A stretch of 64,000 nucleotides of DNA, from the NCBI GenBank assembly GCA_013350335.1, contig CM023541.1:36634739-36698738 (forward strand), given 5' to 3'. Below, piece by piece: positions 46,401-57,468 of the stretch. Both the position numbers and the translations under genes were made by a program. Within the stretch, counting starts at the first letter, position 1. Each line of letters opens with the position of its first letter. A model generated the notes under the pieces. That model was not told the DNA's origin. It searched no databases and saw nothing but the letters and a program-made list of their open reading frames with translations. The stretch comes from Chimonanthus salicifolius. Its lineage: Eukaryota > Streptophyta > Magnoliopsida > Laurales > Calycanthaceae.

Positions 46401-49400
46401 AAATCGTCTTCTCTACAAGCCTTCCTTGTGTCTGCTCTCTCTGCAAGTCTTGCTAGCCTTCAAGCCTTCCCTGCATGCTTTTTTTTTTTTTTTCGCTATG
46501 CTCTGTTTCCATTTTTTATTCTTCTTTGGAAAACTACTTCTTTTTTCCTTTTTCCTCCTTCCTCTTCCCTTTTTTTCTTCTTCGTCGTCATCCTCTGGAT
46601 CTTCATCTTCTTCGTCATTGTCCTCTGCATCATCCATCTTCTTCGTGAGATTTTCTCTCGAAACTTCTTCTTGCGATATGTTTTTCTTATTTACAATGGA
46701 AGCAAATGTATGTAGTATGTAATGAAATATAAACTTAAGCTTCTAGGTCCTCTAGCGAGGACATGTAACATATTTTTTTTATCCTTGATGAAGTTAAGTT
46801 TCTTGCGGGTCCTTTGGGCACATATATTCATCACTTGTAATATATTTTCATTGAACTGGCCGTACTGCCATAGTAATTTTCATTTTTCATAATACTAATA
46901 CTGTAACTATATACTGTATATATTTCAGTATTTTGTAATTTGTATTATATATATTGTATTGATTATAATATAAAGAGGGTAATGATTTTTGCACCCCCAT
47001 TTTCTCCCATGGTGCACCCTTTTAAAATGAATTTCCAAATTTGCCCCTACTCTCCTCTCTGCACTTTTCTTCTTTCCTAAAAGTAAGGGCAAATTTGAAA
47101 ATTCCTTTTTAGGGGGGGGGGGGGGAGGGGAGGGAGAAGGGGTTGCTAAAATCACTGCCCTATACACTTAATATTTATATTTAAATATATATTTTTTATG
47201 AATTATGATGATTTGAGTTTTAGAATGTAAAAACTTAACTTCTAATACATTTTGATTTAATTTTGCATTGGTACATTTTATCATATACTCATGTCTTTGC
47301 ATATTTACTTATATATTATGAGGAATTGAATAAAGCATCTTCTTATTTTATGTCATTTTATATGTAATTGTAGTATAAATAATAATTATAGAAAAAGTAA
47401 AAAATGTTATGAATTTTACGATGCACGATTTACACCCCTAGATCGATTCACGATATAATTCGAGTTTGACAGCATTGATCGTAAGATATGAATCGTGTAT
47501 TGTAAGATTTTCCATACGGTGTGACCTGCACCGTAATCCTTCTTCCACCCATCCAGTTATCATTGGATCCTTGGATAGCTCTCATGGAAGCCCCCTTCTC
47601 CTTTCATCCTGACAAATCCAAATTTGTTGCCCTTCTGATTCCTTTTGTTCGGAATGAAGGCATCCACCACTCTACGCCAGGCGCTGTAAGCTTCCATAAG
47701 CCACTTCCTTGTCGCGAAATCCAGCAAGTTCTCCACGAAAAGAGTGACAAGTGCTGAGTTCTGTTGCATCCTCTGTTTCCTGTCCACTACTTTCTGCCAC
47801 CCTGATCCCTTGGCTTGCTGATTCTCGCCACATGCTTGCCAGACATCTTCGCCATGGTATGATCTCTGCCCCTGCTCTCTGCTTATGCGCTTTCAACTAC
47901 TGTGACACTAGAATACCATCATCTCACAGCTCTACAACATATCGGTAAAAACAAAGCTCAGAGGATTCAAATGTGCTAAAAAAATCCAAAACAAAAAAAT
48001 GGCCCTTTGCTGGTGCTTTATTAATTCTCTATCAAATTGGATTCTGGACCTATAATCAAGTCTTACTACAGGATATGAATGTGCAGGTTGGCCTAATGTG
48101 GTTTTGAATGTTGGGTTTAAGAACTGGATATAGGCTAACCTTCCATGATAGGCGTAATATTGGGTCCTCTTAGATCAATGAACTGCATAAAGGAGAAAAT
48201 AAACATCATTTAAAATGAATAAGAAAGCATCTGAAACTTCGTAGTTCATGAATCATGATCTTCATTTTAAATGGTACTTTTTGTATTGTTTTAGACATGA
48301 CTATGTGGCCCGATTATGAGGTATTGACTATATGAAAGAGAACATCTAAATCTATCTAGACACCAAAAGTTAACTTAATTCTGAGTATTTATGTGTAAAA
48401 TACAAAATTATGAAATCAGTGGTTAAAATTGAGAATTTTCGTTAAACAAGAGACTCTAGTTTTCAATACAAACCATATAATTCATTACCTTAGATTATAT
48501 CTTCAAAAAAGAAAAAAAAACATTACCTTAGATTAGATGGCAAGAATGAAGGATTATGATCTTCCATGTGAAGATTATTTTCTGGTCATCACTATCCATC
48601 ATGAGGTCTTACGTGATCTCTCTCTCTCTCTCTCTCTCTCTCTATGTAAAACATGGACCAACACACAAACACACACCTTCATACATACATGTGGACGGAC
48701 AAGTTAATTAAAAATTAACTCCATAATTTCATGTATTAGCCTATTTCATTTTATGGATATTGTAGAGAGTAAAATGATAAGACAGGAGAGACCAAACTTT
48801 CGAGGTGGATTTGTGCATCAACATATCGACATTTAAAAGAATGTGTACTTATGATTTTAAATGTTAAAGATCTTTCAAAAAATAAAAATAGGTGTACTAG
48901 TGAGAAAAAAAAAAAGGAGGAGGAAGAAACAGTGAACCTAGAGTTGCATCATATATTCATATGATGACAAGAACAAATTATCAATACAGACCAGATCTCC
49001 TATTTTGCCAAAGAGAGACCAATGATGCATGCCCCTTCACGGGGAGAATGGGATTAGAAAGACCATATAGATGGAATGGGGACGAGCAACATTTTATCTC
49101 CATCTCTTGATTATGCCACCAATTTGTGGCTCAAAGTTTGATGGTTTTATGCATTTAGCATTTTGGCTTGATAATTCAACTATGTTTAAGTGGGTGGTGG
49201 TTTCAGTTTGGGATGTATACTTATTTATGGGGGATAGATAGATGGCCACGAATGATTTAGTTTGGCAATGAAATGCCCCCCTTTAGGGGGACTCTTTAAT
49301 CAGGATCTCTCTTTATTCTTACTATTCATTACTGTTTTATTACTTATGTTCACTGTTGTTAATGCTACAAAGAGCCTTTATGATGTAGCTCTGTCCTGAC

Positions 49401-50164
49401 ATTGTTAGATGTAGAGTTGCAACTAGCTTGGGCCCAGCCGATGCTGACCTGGTCTGACCTAAAAATTTGGAACCTGAGTATATGGGCCCTGACCCAATTT
49501 TAGACTAAAAAATAGGGCCTGATTTAAATTTGGGCTGGTTTGACGCCCTGTGCTCCAAATGCTTGACCTGACCTGAAAGCTGTAGTTAGATTGGGGCTTG
49601 AGTTAAACCCGAGCACCTATGATAGCCGATATGTATTTTTAAATTATATTTAATAATATATTTTGGTTAATTAATATCTTAAATCCTAACTAGCAACAGT
49701 TCATCCTAAACTTAAACCTAAGTCTCTAGAATTTCTCTGATCACCCCCTATTCATGCATCTCTCTCTTAGCCAACCATTTGAGTAATTTGTTTTTCTGAG
49801 TGATAAAACCTAGAAACCGTTCGTCGCTTTTATTTTGAAACTTTTTATTTGACTTTTATATGATTGTTGATTTGCTTGTATGTAGTTGAGGGAGTACGTT
49901 GACGACACTGAGGATTATATAAACATCATTTTGGATGACAAACAGAATCAACTACTACAGATGGGAGTGATGCTCAGTGCAGCAATCTTGATAATAAATG
50001 CAGCCATTGTTGTGATGGGCGTAATGGGCATGAACATCCATATCAGTCTCTTTAAGACTGGGCAAGAACAATTCCTGGAGACTGTAATTGGTACTTTGGT
50101 TGGTAGTTTGGTTTTATATTTTATAGCCATTGGCTGGGGAAAGAAAAAAGGATTACTTGGATGA
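37320..50164 (+). CDS. MRS2: MRS2/MGT-type CorA magnesium transporter, six exons
   Basis: Carries Mg2+ across a membrane as a pentameric CorA-type channel. Exons: 37320-37712, about 40226 (or 40217)-40498, 41950-42078, 42216-42361, 44853-44988, 49886-50164. All junctions are GT-AG, phase 0 except phase 2 at intron 4, giving 451 or 454 aa without stops. Exon 1 has MRRAGLPARDLRALDPILSY and KAIVVNLEHIKAIITANEVL. Exons 2-4 have LPFEFRVLEVCLE and LDELTSKISTLNLEHVRQIK, then VRDELEHLLDDDMDMAEMYL. Exon 5 has ELEMLLEAYF. Exon 6 has LREYVDDTEDYINIILDDKQ, TM1, GMN at about 407-409, TM2 and a basic end. Length fits the family (about 380-490). By memory it is nearest the AtMRS2-3 clade. Unusual: Met instead of an aromatic before GMN. 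AATAAA at 50361 is a possible poly(A) signal. Membrane location cannot be told; no clear transit peptide. Confidence 0.93.
37942..38157. repeat. Direct repeat after a T-run in MRS2 intron 1
   Basis: A 60-bp block (ACTCTGGATGCA..ACCGGGCACCTCT) occurs at 38011-38070 and again at 38097-38157. It is preceded by a T-run at 37942-37953. On the minus strand this would be a GC-richer unit ending in poly(A), so it may be a retroposed sequence, but I see no tRNA-type promoter boxes. Confidence 0.6.
38926..39169 (-). mobile_element. tRNA-derived SINE in MRS2 intron 1
   Basis: On the minus strand the ~210-bp unit (39152 down to 38943) carries a B-box GGTTCAAACC near 39086-39095, an A-box-like TTGGTTTGGGAGC upstream, and a 3' A-run (the T-run at 38938-38946). 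A 17-bp target duplication ATGCCAAATGCCTTTTT flanks it exactly (38926-38942 and 39153-39169). These are the full marks of SINE retroposition by target-primed reverse transcription. It lies antisense to the gene. Confidence 0.85.
39534..39805. repeat. Tandem duplication (about 125-150 bp unit) in MRS2 intron 1
   Basis: The block with GTTGGTCATGTATTCC, GTTCTTCCTCAGTTGGG, TGCAGATCCATCACTCAATG and AAAGAAGAAAAA occurs twice, at about 39534-39665 and 39684-39805. They are separated by a purine-rich AAAGAAAAG stretch. Local duplication is the simplest reading. Confidence 0.75.
42780..43990 (+). mobile_element. Degenerate LTR-type element in MRS2 intron 4
   Basis: Two related blocks in the same orientation each contain GGAAAATGGAAAAATGG, a TTCA..AAGGGGAARTCA stretch, ACTTTGGTTT, GGAGAAACTGAC, and a TATA box CCTATAAATAGG (43146 and 43859; offset about 711 bp). 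The second is followed by an AT-rich tail and TATCAGAGCC at 43971-43980, which resembles a tRNA-Met primer site next to an LTR end. Inference: a decayed small LTR element or two LTRs with a rearranged interior. No coding domain seen. Confidence 0.4.
45331..47477. mobile_element. Long-TIR DNA transposon (MULE-like) in MRS2 intron 5
   Basis: The left end (CAATGTTGTCAAACTCGAAT, then TCGTGAATCGGTCTAAAAGT) is inverted at the right end (47477 inward: CAATGCTGTCAAACTCGAAT, then TCGTGAATCGATCTAGGGGT). The similarity runs about 90-100 bp to a shared ATTCATAAYRTTTTT. TIR length and repeated ATCGTGAATC subunits suggest a Mutator-like element, but no target duplication is visible. The 2.1-kb interior has no transposase. 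It holds a threefold repeat with GAGAGCTGCGRCGATGAAAA (46010-46160) and a nested MITE (46976-47161). Confidence 0.65.
46976..47161. mobile_element. Small MITE nested in the intron 5 transposon
   Basis: Inverted ends AGGGTAATGATTTTTGCA (left) and, complemented, AGGGCAGTGATTTTAGCA (right). The arms continue to AATTTCCAAATTTGCCC / AATTTTCAAATTTGCCC, 186 bp in all, with a G-run at about 47111-47125. No target duplication is clear. Confidence 0.55.
47521..47945 (-). pseudogene. LINE (L1-type) ORF1 fragment with RRM domain
   Basis: On the minus strand, in the frame through 47787-47560, the sequence reads LVTLFVENLLDFATRKWLME then AYSAWRRVVDAFIPNKRNQK and GNKFGFVRMK. This is the RNP2 (FVENL) and RNP1 (KFGFVRM) layout of the RRM found at the N-terminus of plant L1-type ORF1 proteins. 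The frame opens upstream (WQKVVDRKQ) without a clear start and is truncated after 47560. No reverse transcriptase is nearby. It is a 5' fragment trapped antisense in MRS2 intron 5. Confidence 0.65.
47946..49885. other. Remainder of MRS2 intron 5
   Basis: AT-rich intron DNA with a (CT)n microsatellite at about 48619-48642 and a patch at 49430-49620 rich in GGGCCTGACC/GACCTGACC-type words, probably transposon debris. No gene seen. Confidence 0.45.
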
Positions 50165-53100
50165 TGAAACTCTCTCAATGTGCTTCGATTTCTATTTGTA
50201 GCTCTTGTAATTGCTCCCCTACATTTCACTTGTGTTCTGGATTTTCTCTGAGTGATATCCTGATGGAGTTCAGTATGATATGTATTATGATGGCTTGGGT
50301 CAAATTGTTTACAAAATGTCTCAGATTTGGAATGAGCTGAGTTGGATCAATTATTTAACAAATAAATTGGACTGGGTCTATCCATTTATGTTTGGTAGGG
50401 TACTTGTGTTAACCCATTTAATACAGATTATATTAGTTACGGGTTGGATAAATCCATTTAAGATTGTTTGGGTTAGGTCAAACTCTTCTAACAAATGGGG
50501 TAAAGTTTGGTATGAGTTGGGTTGGGTCATCTAGTTAGTAAGTGTCATGTTGGTTAGCCGGATTTATGCATGGTTGGATATTCGAGTTGGTTTTACTCAT
50601 TTAATAGCGTCTTTTGAAAAATGAGTCAAATCAGCCCATTTAAGATTGTCAAGCTGGGTCATCCATGGAAATAAATTGGTTGATTTAGTTCGATTTGTCT
50701 TATGTTACTTTTTAAATAAATGGACCATGTGTGGTGAACCCATATGAAATTGGTTGCATCTTGCCAATTCGTTTAATAAATGGGTGAGTAATTGACCCAT
50801 TTGATCTTTGTCAAGCTATGTTAAGCCGTTTAATAGGTGGATCGAGTCTTGCTTATATATATATATATATATATATATATGATTTATGTGTTTTGGATTA
50901 ATTGTGTCTAAGTATATTAAGGTGTGCTGAATAAATTCTCAGGTTATGCAAATTTTTTTTTCATAATCCTTTCCTAAGAAAAATTGAGTTTAAGAATTTA
51001 AATTCCTTAGAAATTTTATAGAAACAAACACAAAATCTCATTCTTTAGGAAAATTTAATTTTCTTGAAAAACAGATGTGCAAAAAGCATGTTTTTTTAAG
51101 ACCCAAGTGTTCTATCTGAATTATTCAATCGTCTCATCTGACTAATTTTTAGAGTATGTGTAAACCTCTTAATCTTGAAAGTACGTGCAAAAAGCATGTT
51201 AGTTTTAAGGTATGTTTGTTGTTTTCCACGGGATGAAACTCATTTAACCAAGAAAATCAATTCTCTCCCTTTATTGCAGAAATGATTTTTGATGAGCTAG
51301 GGTTGGAAAAGTAGAAGTGAAATTGGCAGTTTTTGCAATTTTATGTGCCAAGCTCATGCATTCCACTCAATTCTCTACACAGCCATCAAAGGAAATTGTT
51401 TTGTTGGCATGGCATGGCATGCATAGTAAAACTCCACATGTCAGAGTGACTGAGCTGATTTCAGTGTAATCTCAATTAGAACGAAAACATTCTAACAAGC
51501 TATAGAATCTGGAGGGATTGAAAAAGTCCACTTTAGTAGGCGGGGTCTTATACTCGATTCACTCCTAATTTTAAAGGGTCACTTTCTATTGAACTTATTT
51601 TTTGTGTAGATTAGGAGATTTATATATATTCTGAGAATTTATACACGTAGCATTTTTTAATTGGATCTCTATTCATTTTAATTTTATTACAAGATGATTT
51701 CATTGTTTACTGAAACCTCTCAAAAGTTCAACTAAAAATTATTTATAGATTCAAATATTATGATTGTAGAAACATGACTTCACTTGGTATTCTTTAATTA
51801 AAAAATAGGGTTTTCTAACTGTTAATCTTTGTGCTCCTATGTAGATACCTCAATTCTATGCAATCAAATTCTCACCAATATAGACTCATCCTAACCCCAT
51901 TGTTGAGCATCGTACATAATCCCTATTGAAAGATTAGGTTTACTTTTGTAACTAAGAATATTAAATTTAATATTACAAAGAAATTAATGCTTTAAGAATA
52001 TAAAATTTAATTAAATTTGGTATGATGTAGTCTTTCTACCTCTTTTTAGTCTTGTAGAAGTTAATGTGGTGATGAATAATTTTTTCTATGCACTTGTAAT
52101 CCTTTAAGTTTAATAAAATGACATTATATTTATAGTTAAATTTTATTTACTGTTTTAAATTTTTATAATAAAATGAATGTAGTGATAAATAATTTTTTCC
52201 ATGCACTTGTAATTATTTCTAATTTAAATCCATTTTATTGTAAAATTGTGCTTTAGCCTTTAAGTTTAATAAAATAACTTTATATTTATGATTAACCTTT
52301 ACTTACTGTTTTAAATTTTAATAATAATTTTTTTCTCATTTTTCTATATGTTTTGGTATTTTCCTTAAATTTCTTAAGCTCATTTAAAATTCTTAATTTT
52401 ATAAGATTCAAAAAAAAAAAAACATTTGTATAAGACATCATTGCAACTCACTTGATGGAGTTGATCATTTCCTAATAAAAAAAATATTTTCAAAAAATGA
52501 GTCTTCCCACTTCCATTAACTTATTGCAATGATACTCTCTTTATTTACGAAACATATCAGTCGACATAGTACACCACAAATCCCATATGGGCTCTGATTT
52601 TATGTAACTTTTATAATAAAGAAAATCAGAAAAATTCAAATCAAATATTTAATATTGACCTTGGCCATATCTTAAATTTGATTGTATCCTTTTTTTTAGT
52701 TTACTTATGAGAAACTGTGGGAAAAATCCAGTGTAAAATTTTCACGAGTGACATTCATTGCCAGTAAGACACACTAATTGAGGTCATGGAGGTTATATTT
52801 GATTATATCTAATTTTTTTTTTTTTAAATTTACATGTGAAAAACTATGAAATACTTAATTTTAAAAGGTAAAAAGAGATCAAAGAAGTGGTCAATGTTGT
52901 CAGCCATGTAATCATTAGACCCGAGCCAAGATTAAAAAAAAGAGATAAACAAAAAAATAGTATAGATTAATAATTGAACCCCTAATCAGACATTCTAGCT
53001 GAAAAGTTTGAATGCTCGTAATAAAATAGGTCTCCTCTTCTGATAAAAAAAATTTAATAGATAAATTGATTGTCATGAGGGCTATTAAAGTGTTATCGTT

Positions 53101-53696
53101 ATTATTTTCTAGAGAGTAGGTCTCACCTTATAATATAAAAAAAATTTGATAGATGGATTAGTTATTTATTTGTTAAGATTAAAAATAGACTGTAATCAAT
53201 CCAAGAACGAAGATGTATGAAATGGATATTATTAAAAATTAAATATAAATTTATATGAAAAAATAACAATCTGAAATGTCTGAATTTACTGTAAAGTGAG
53301 TCCCGTATAAATCCTTGGTACCGGCGAGTTTTGGAGTTTCCCGACAGGTGATTCCCTCCATTATCTAGAGTTGTCTCTTTCAAGAAACCAGAACTACTTT
53401 TTATCTCTATTGTGAACCCCACATAGATTTGATTCAGCACGAGAAACACAGTACTCGTAATAAATCATTGTCCTTGACACAACACACAAGTACAAGGCTT
53501 CTGTAATTAAATTGGATTAATTATAATTTTGAGTGCTTTCTAAAATGACTTATTTATTTGTGAATTTCTTTTTTTCAGATACAACTGAGATTGCATTTGG
53601 ATTAAGGATTCTTATCTGGTAAATAAAGAGTAAAAAGTTAAAAATCAACTTTTTATGTCTTCTCTACACTTTTGAAAACCCTTTATAAGTAAAGGG
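50165..53696. other. Intergenic DNA downstream of MRS2
   Basis: The first ~200 bp are probably the 3' untranslated region. 50280-50840 is full of variants of TGGGTTGGGTCA and CATTTAATAAATGGG in both orientations, a pattern common in plant DNA-transposon ends. An (AT)n run follows at 50855-50880. Around 52060-52325 a partial direct repeat containing CTTTAAGTTTAATAAAATRA occurs twice. No coding feature is supported. Confidence 0.45.
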
Positions 53697-53697
53697 T

Positions 53698-54004
53698 ATT
53701 CATAATGGGTAGTGATCTTCCCACGGTCATTTTGTATAAGAGACATGGATTTTAAGATATTGTCCATTTTACCCTTTCACTGCCGGTCAGTGATCTGATT
53801 TGTTGTTTTGTATGAAAAAAAGTTTCACTTATATCAATTTTAGTGATCCGATTTTAGTGATCTGGTCGATGAACCGATTTATACCGCAGTGGAAGGATCA
53901 ATGAGCCGATTTATATGGCAATGGAAGGGTAAAATGAACAATACCCTAAATCTCGTGTCTGATTACACAAAACACCCGTTGGAGGATCGCTACCCATTCA
54001 TAAT
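53698..54004. mobile_element. MULE-like MITE (289 bp) with 9-bp duplication
   Basis: Inverted ends GGGTAGTGATCTTCCCACGG (left, 53707) and, complemented, GGGTAGCGATCCTCCAACGG (right, ending 53995). The arms remain similar for about 120 bp. Flanks ATTCATAAT at 53698-53706 and 53996-54004 are identical, a 9-bp duplication as for Mutator-like elements. No coding capacity. Confidence 0.85.
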
Positions 54005-54286
54005 ACCTAGGATAATTCTTGGCAGGGCCGGTTTAACCCTATGGCAAAAAAGGCAACCACCTTAGGCTCCCGTCTAATAAAGTCCCAATTTGTTTGGATG
54101 AAATGAAATGTAGGAAAATAAAATTTCTCAAATGTTTAATTTTTAGTTCTTCTCTGTTGTATATGGTTATGGAAATTGAACACTCAATTTATGAAGGAAA
54201 ATAAATTCACGCCTTCACCACGTGGCGGATCGTGACGTGTCAATGTTACCGGTTCGTCACGGAGAGAGGTGTTACAGTATGGTACC

Positions 54287-55256
54287 TGTTAGCGTTACGC
54301 GCGGAAACAAGAAAAATCGAACGGAAATAAACACACATAGCACAACACAATAATTTTACGTGGTTCGGCCCACCTGGCCTACGTCCACGGAGCGACAAAA
54401 TATTCACTATAAAAGAGAAAGAAATACATGTACAATATTAATGACTCCCTTGAGTCATGAGCCAAAACTCGAAGTCCTGAGCCCCTTGTACATCCAACTA
54501 TAAGACACATCGACGTCACCTACAGTTGATGTGAATCTCTCTCATACCCCGGATAGTGAACCCAACTTCTGAATCCCGCTCTCCTCTACGCTTCCTGTGT
54601 CCTACGAGCAACCTCCCGATATGCTTCTCAAACGTGAGCGTATCCGATGATGTGTCCTCACACACACATAGATCTGCGCTTCTGCTCTGGCAAAGGGGCT
54701 TTCTCTTTCCAGCCGCACTTCTGCTGGCTGCCACTCATAGATCTGAAAATCCAGATCTGCAGCGGTATAGCACTGTTGCTTTCGCCCCTCTCCGGCCGTC
54801 GAGCTGTCCTCCATACATCGTCAGATCTGAGGCTTGTCGTTGCCTGTGTATACAACCATCCTCAATGTATACAGCCATGCATTAACGTCAGCCCACCTCT
54901 CCCTCTTGAGGTGTCCACCATGGTGACCACCACAATACATGTGGCCAATGAAGGCTACATCTCCATGTATTGTTATGTTGCAGCCCCACGTCAAACAACC
55001 CTCACGTTGCTTGTTTAAATAAGCAATGCAGTTGGTCCCCTTTTTAGAAATTGTCCTTTTTTCTCTATCCGTGACCAGCCAAGAAACTTCCACTGTTCTT
55101 GTTGCCATGTTTACCACCTTCCAAATCTTGTTCAATCGGTGACCAGGATCTGCTATGTATATCCTTAATTAGCTTTGCGGATGATTGCCCACTTTGGATA
55201 GACTCCTACTAATTTAGGTAACTTCTAGTGTTGGTAAATTTGAGACACCTCCAACA
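54287..55256 (-). repeat. 3' LTR of the non-autonomous element
   Basis: 970 bp. On the minus strand it begins TGTTGGAGGTGTCTCAAATT and ends GCGTAACGCTAACA. Confidence 0.9.
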
Positions 55257-56493
55257 ATCTCCACCTTGACGAAAATTCACCAACCGTCTGAGACGAACTG
55301 ACGTCCACTGCACACACTCGGCCTTGTTCCATCTACATCGTAGCTCCACCTGTCAGCAAATGACCGCTCTTGGCTTTGCTCCTTTTTGCTTATTTTTCCC
55401 GACTGAAAAATAAATTCAACTTCACAACCTGCAATACATCCTTCTGCCTTGTATACCCCTTCACAGCCTCTTGTGTAGGCGTCCCCACACAAACTCATGC
55501 TGCTGCCATTTGTTCCTTTGAGAAACTCCAGCAGATTTTACACAATCACCACCGTGTATTGCTGTCCAGAGAGTACCTCTCTTCTCTAGAGAGACTGAAC
55601 TGAGAGACTCCACTTTGCTGTATGGTTTGCTGCCACCTTCTTTCATGTAAGTATATTTATATACTTATGTGCCAACCCAAACATATTCCTAAAAGTATTA
55701 GGAAACCTGTTCTGTATGCACAAACCTTCTTTGTTGTGTATGCCAGACCAAGTAGAAAACCCCTCTTGTTGATTTTTCCCGACTGAAAAATCCCAGCAAT
55801 ACTGGCAGCTAATGCAGCCAGTCCTCCACCTTGTGAAACAGATCTAATCTGTTTCTGTCCCTCTCTGTGGTTGCGCTTCACAAAGATCTGAGCCCAAGTA
55901 TTGCTGAATGCAATATTTCCAGCCAATATCCCACTGCCATGAATCAGACAGTCCTGGCTGATTTGTTTCTTTCTCACAATATACCTTTCGTGCAAGCCCA
56001 CCTTTTCTTCAAATCTGAAGAAGTCAGAACCCTACCAGCCCTCAATGTAGTCTAGCCAAGCACCCATCATCCATGTTGAATTACATCCTCTTTGCCAACA
56101 ATCTTCCTCCTGAGTTCCTGCTGCTGCTGCTTTGCAGTTTCTTGAACTCAACCCACGGTTGATGCTTGCACGCTGCTGTCTTAATCTCCTTCTGGCTATG
56201 GAATAGCTGGCCCACTATCTCGATGACAGATCTTTTGGAACCCACTCTAGTTCCACGCTATGCAACCATACATGCAGAGAGCTCTGCTCTTCAATCAGCC
56301 AGCCAACCCCTTCTGTGAACAGAGAGGAAAAAAAACCAGCAAGACCACTGCTGTTCTTTTTCTTCTGCAAAGCCGTCTATCACGTCGAAGAGCTCCACCT
56401 CGAACTTTGTGCTCGGCACTCCTCTCATGCCCATTGTGTTGTATTCCGATCACCCACGAGTCCCTGATCTCCAACCAAAGCTCTGATACTACT
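55257..56493 (-). other. Non-coding interior of the LTR element
   Basis: 1237 bp. A 19-bp sequence TTTTTCCCGACTGAAAAAT occurs at about 55386 and 55775. Because of it, two minus-strand open frames (55277-55498 and 55657-56001) share the residues IFQSGKI. Neither frame shows a retroelement domain and both are probably incidental, though 55657-56001 (114 codons, hydrophobic Ala/Gly stretch) is the longest frame in the element. Confidence 0.5.
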
Positions 56494-57463
56494 TGTTAGC
56501 GTTACGCGCAGAAACAAGAAAAATCGAACGGAAATAAACACACACAGCACAACACAATAATTTTACGTGGTTCGGCCCACCTGGCCTACGTCCACGGAGC
56601 GACAGAATATTCACTATAAAAGAGAAAGAAATACATCTACAATATTAATGACTCCCTTGAGTCATGAGCCCAAACTCGAAGTCCTGAGCCCCTTGTACAC
56701 CCAACTGTAAGACACATCGATGTCACCTACAGTTGATGTGAATCTCTCTCATACCCCGGATAGTGAACCCAACTTCTGAATCCCGCTCTCCTCTACGCTT
56801 CCTGCGTCCTACGAGCAACCTCCCGATATGCTTCTCAAACGCGAGCGTATCCGATGATGTGTCCTCACACACACATAGATCTGCGCTTCTGCTTTGGCAA
56901 AAGGGCTTTCTCTTTCCAGCCGCACTTCTGCTGGCTGCCACTCACAGATCTGAAAACCCAGATCTGCAGCGGTATAGCACTGTTGCTTTCGCCCCTCTCC
57001 GGCCGTCGAGTTGTCCTCCATACATCGTCAGATCTGAGGCTTGTCGTTGCCTGTGTATACAACCATCTTCAATGTATACAGCCATGCATTAATGTCAGCC
57101 CACCTCTCCCTCTTGAGGTGTCCACCATGGTGACCACCACAATACATGTGGCCAATGAAGGCTACATCTCCATGTATTGTTATGTTGCAGCCCCACGTCA
57201 AACAACCCTCACGTTGCTTGTTTAAATAAGCAATGCAGTTGGTCCCCTTTTTAGAAATTGTCCTTTTTTCTCTATCTGTGACCAGCTAAGAAACTTCCAC
57301 TGTTCTTGTTGCCATGTTTACCACCTTCCAAATCCTGTTCAATCGTTGACCAGGATCTGCTATGTATATCCTTAATTAGCTCTGCGGATGATTGCCCACT
57401 TTGGATAGACTCCTACTAATTTAGGTAACTTCTATTGTTGGTAAATTTGAGACACCTCCAACA
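56494..57463 (-). repeat. 5' LTR of the non-autonomous element
   Basis: 970 bp, next to the primer site at 56480-56491. Most differences from the other LTR are C/T or A/G transitions, as expected for methylated transposon DNA. Confidence 0.9.
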
Positions 57464-57468
57464 GTACC

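Larger units (their letters stand above)
54287..57463 (-). mobile_element. Complete non-autonomous copia-type LTR element (3.18 kb)
   Basis: Two LTRs of 970 bp (54287-55256, 56494-57463), TGTTAGCG to CTCCAACA, with about 23 differences by eye. The 5-bp duplication GTACC flanks both ends (54282-54286, 57464-57468). On the minus strand a primer site TAGTATCAGAGC (56480-56491, one mismatch) lies next to the 5' LTR and a polypurine tract (AAGGTGGAGAT) adjoins the 3' LTR at 55257. The LTR motif ACGTGGTTCGGC..GCCTACGTCCACGG is typical of copia LTRs. The 1237-bp interior has no gag or pol, so mobility would need a helper element. The small open frames in each LTR are mirror copies of each other and not genes. 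Confidence 0.9.

Noticed and set aside
46312..46722. Two plus-strand frames of 129-136 aa rich in Phe and Ser, and an acidic minus-strand frame
   Set aside because: Pyrimidine-rich simple sequence inside the intron 5 transposon; the opposite strand gives Glu/Asp/Lys runs for the same reason.
54516..57092. Paired open frames, apparently duplicated proteins of 109 and 123 aa
   Set aside because: They lie in the two copies of one 970-bp LTR, in overlapping frames on both strands, without domains.
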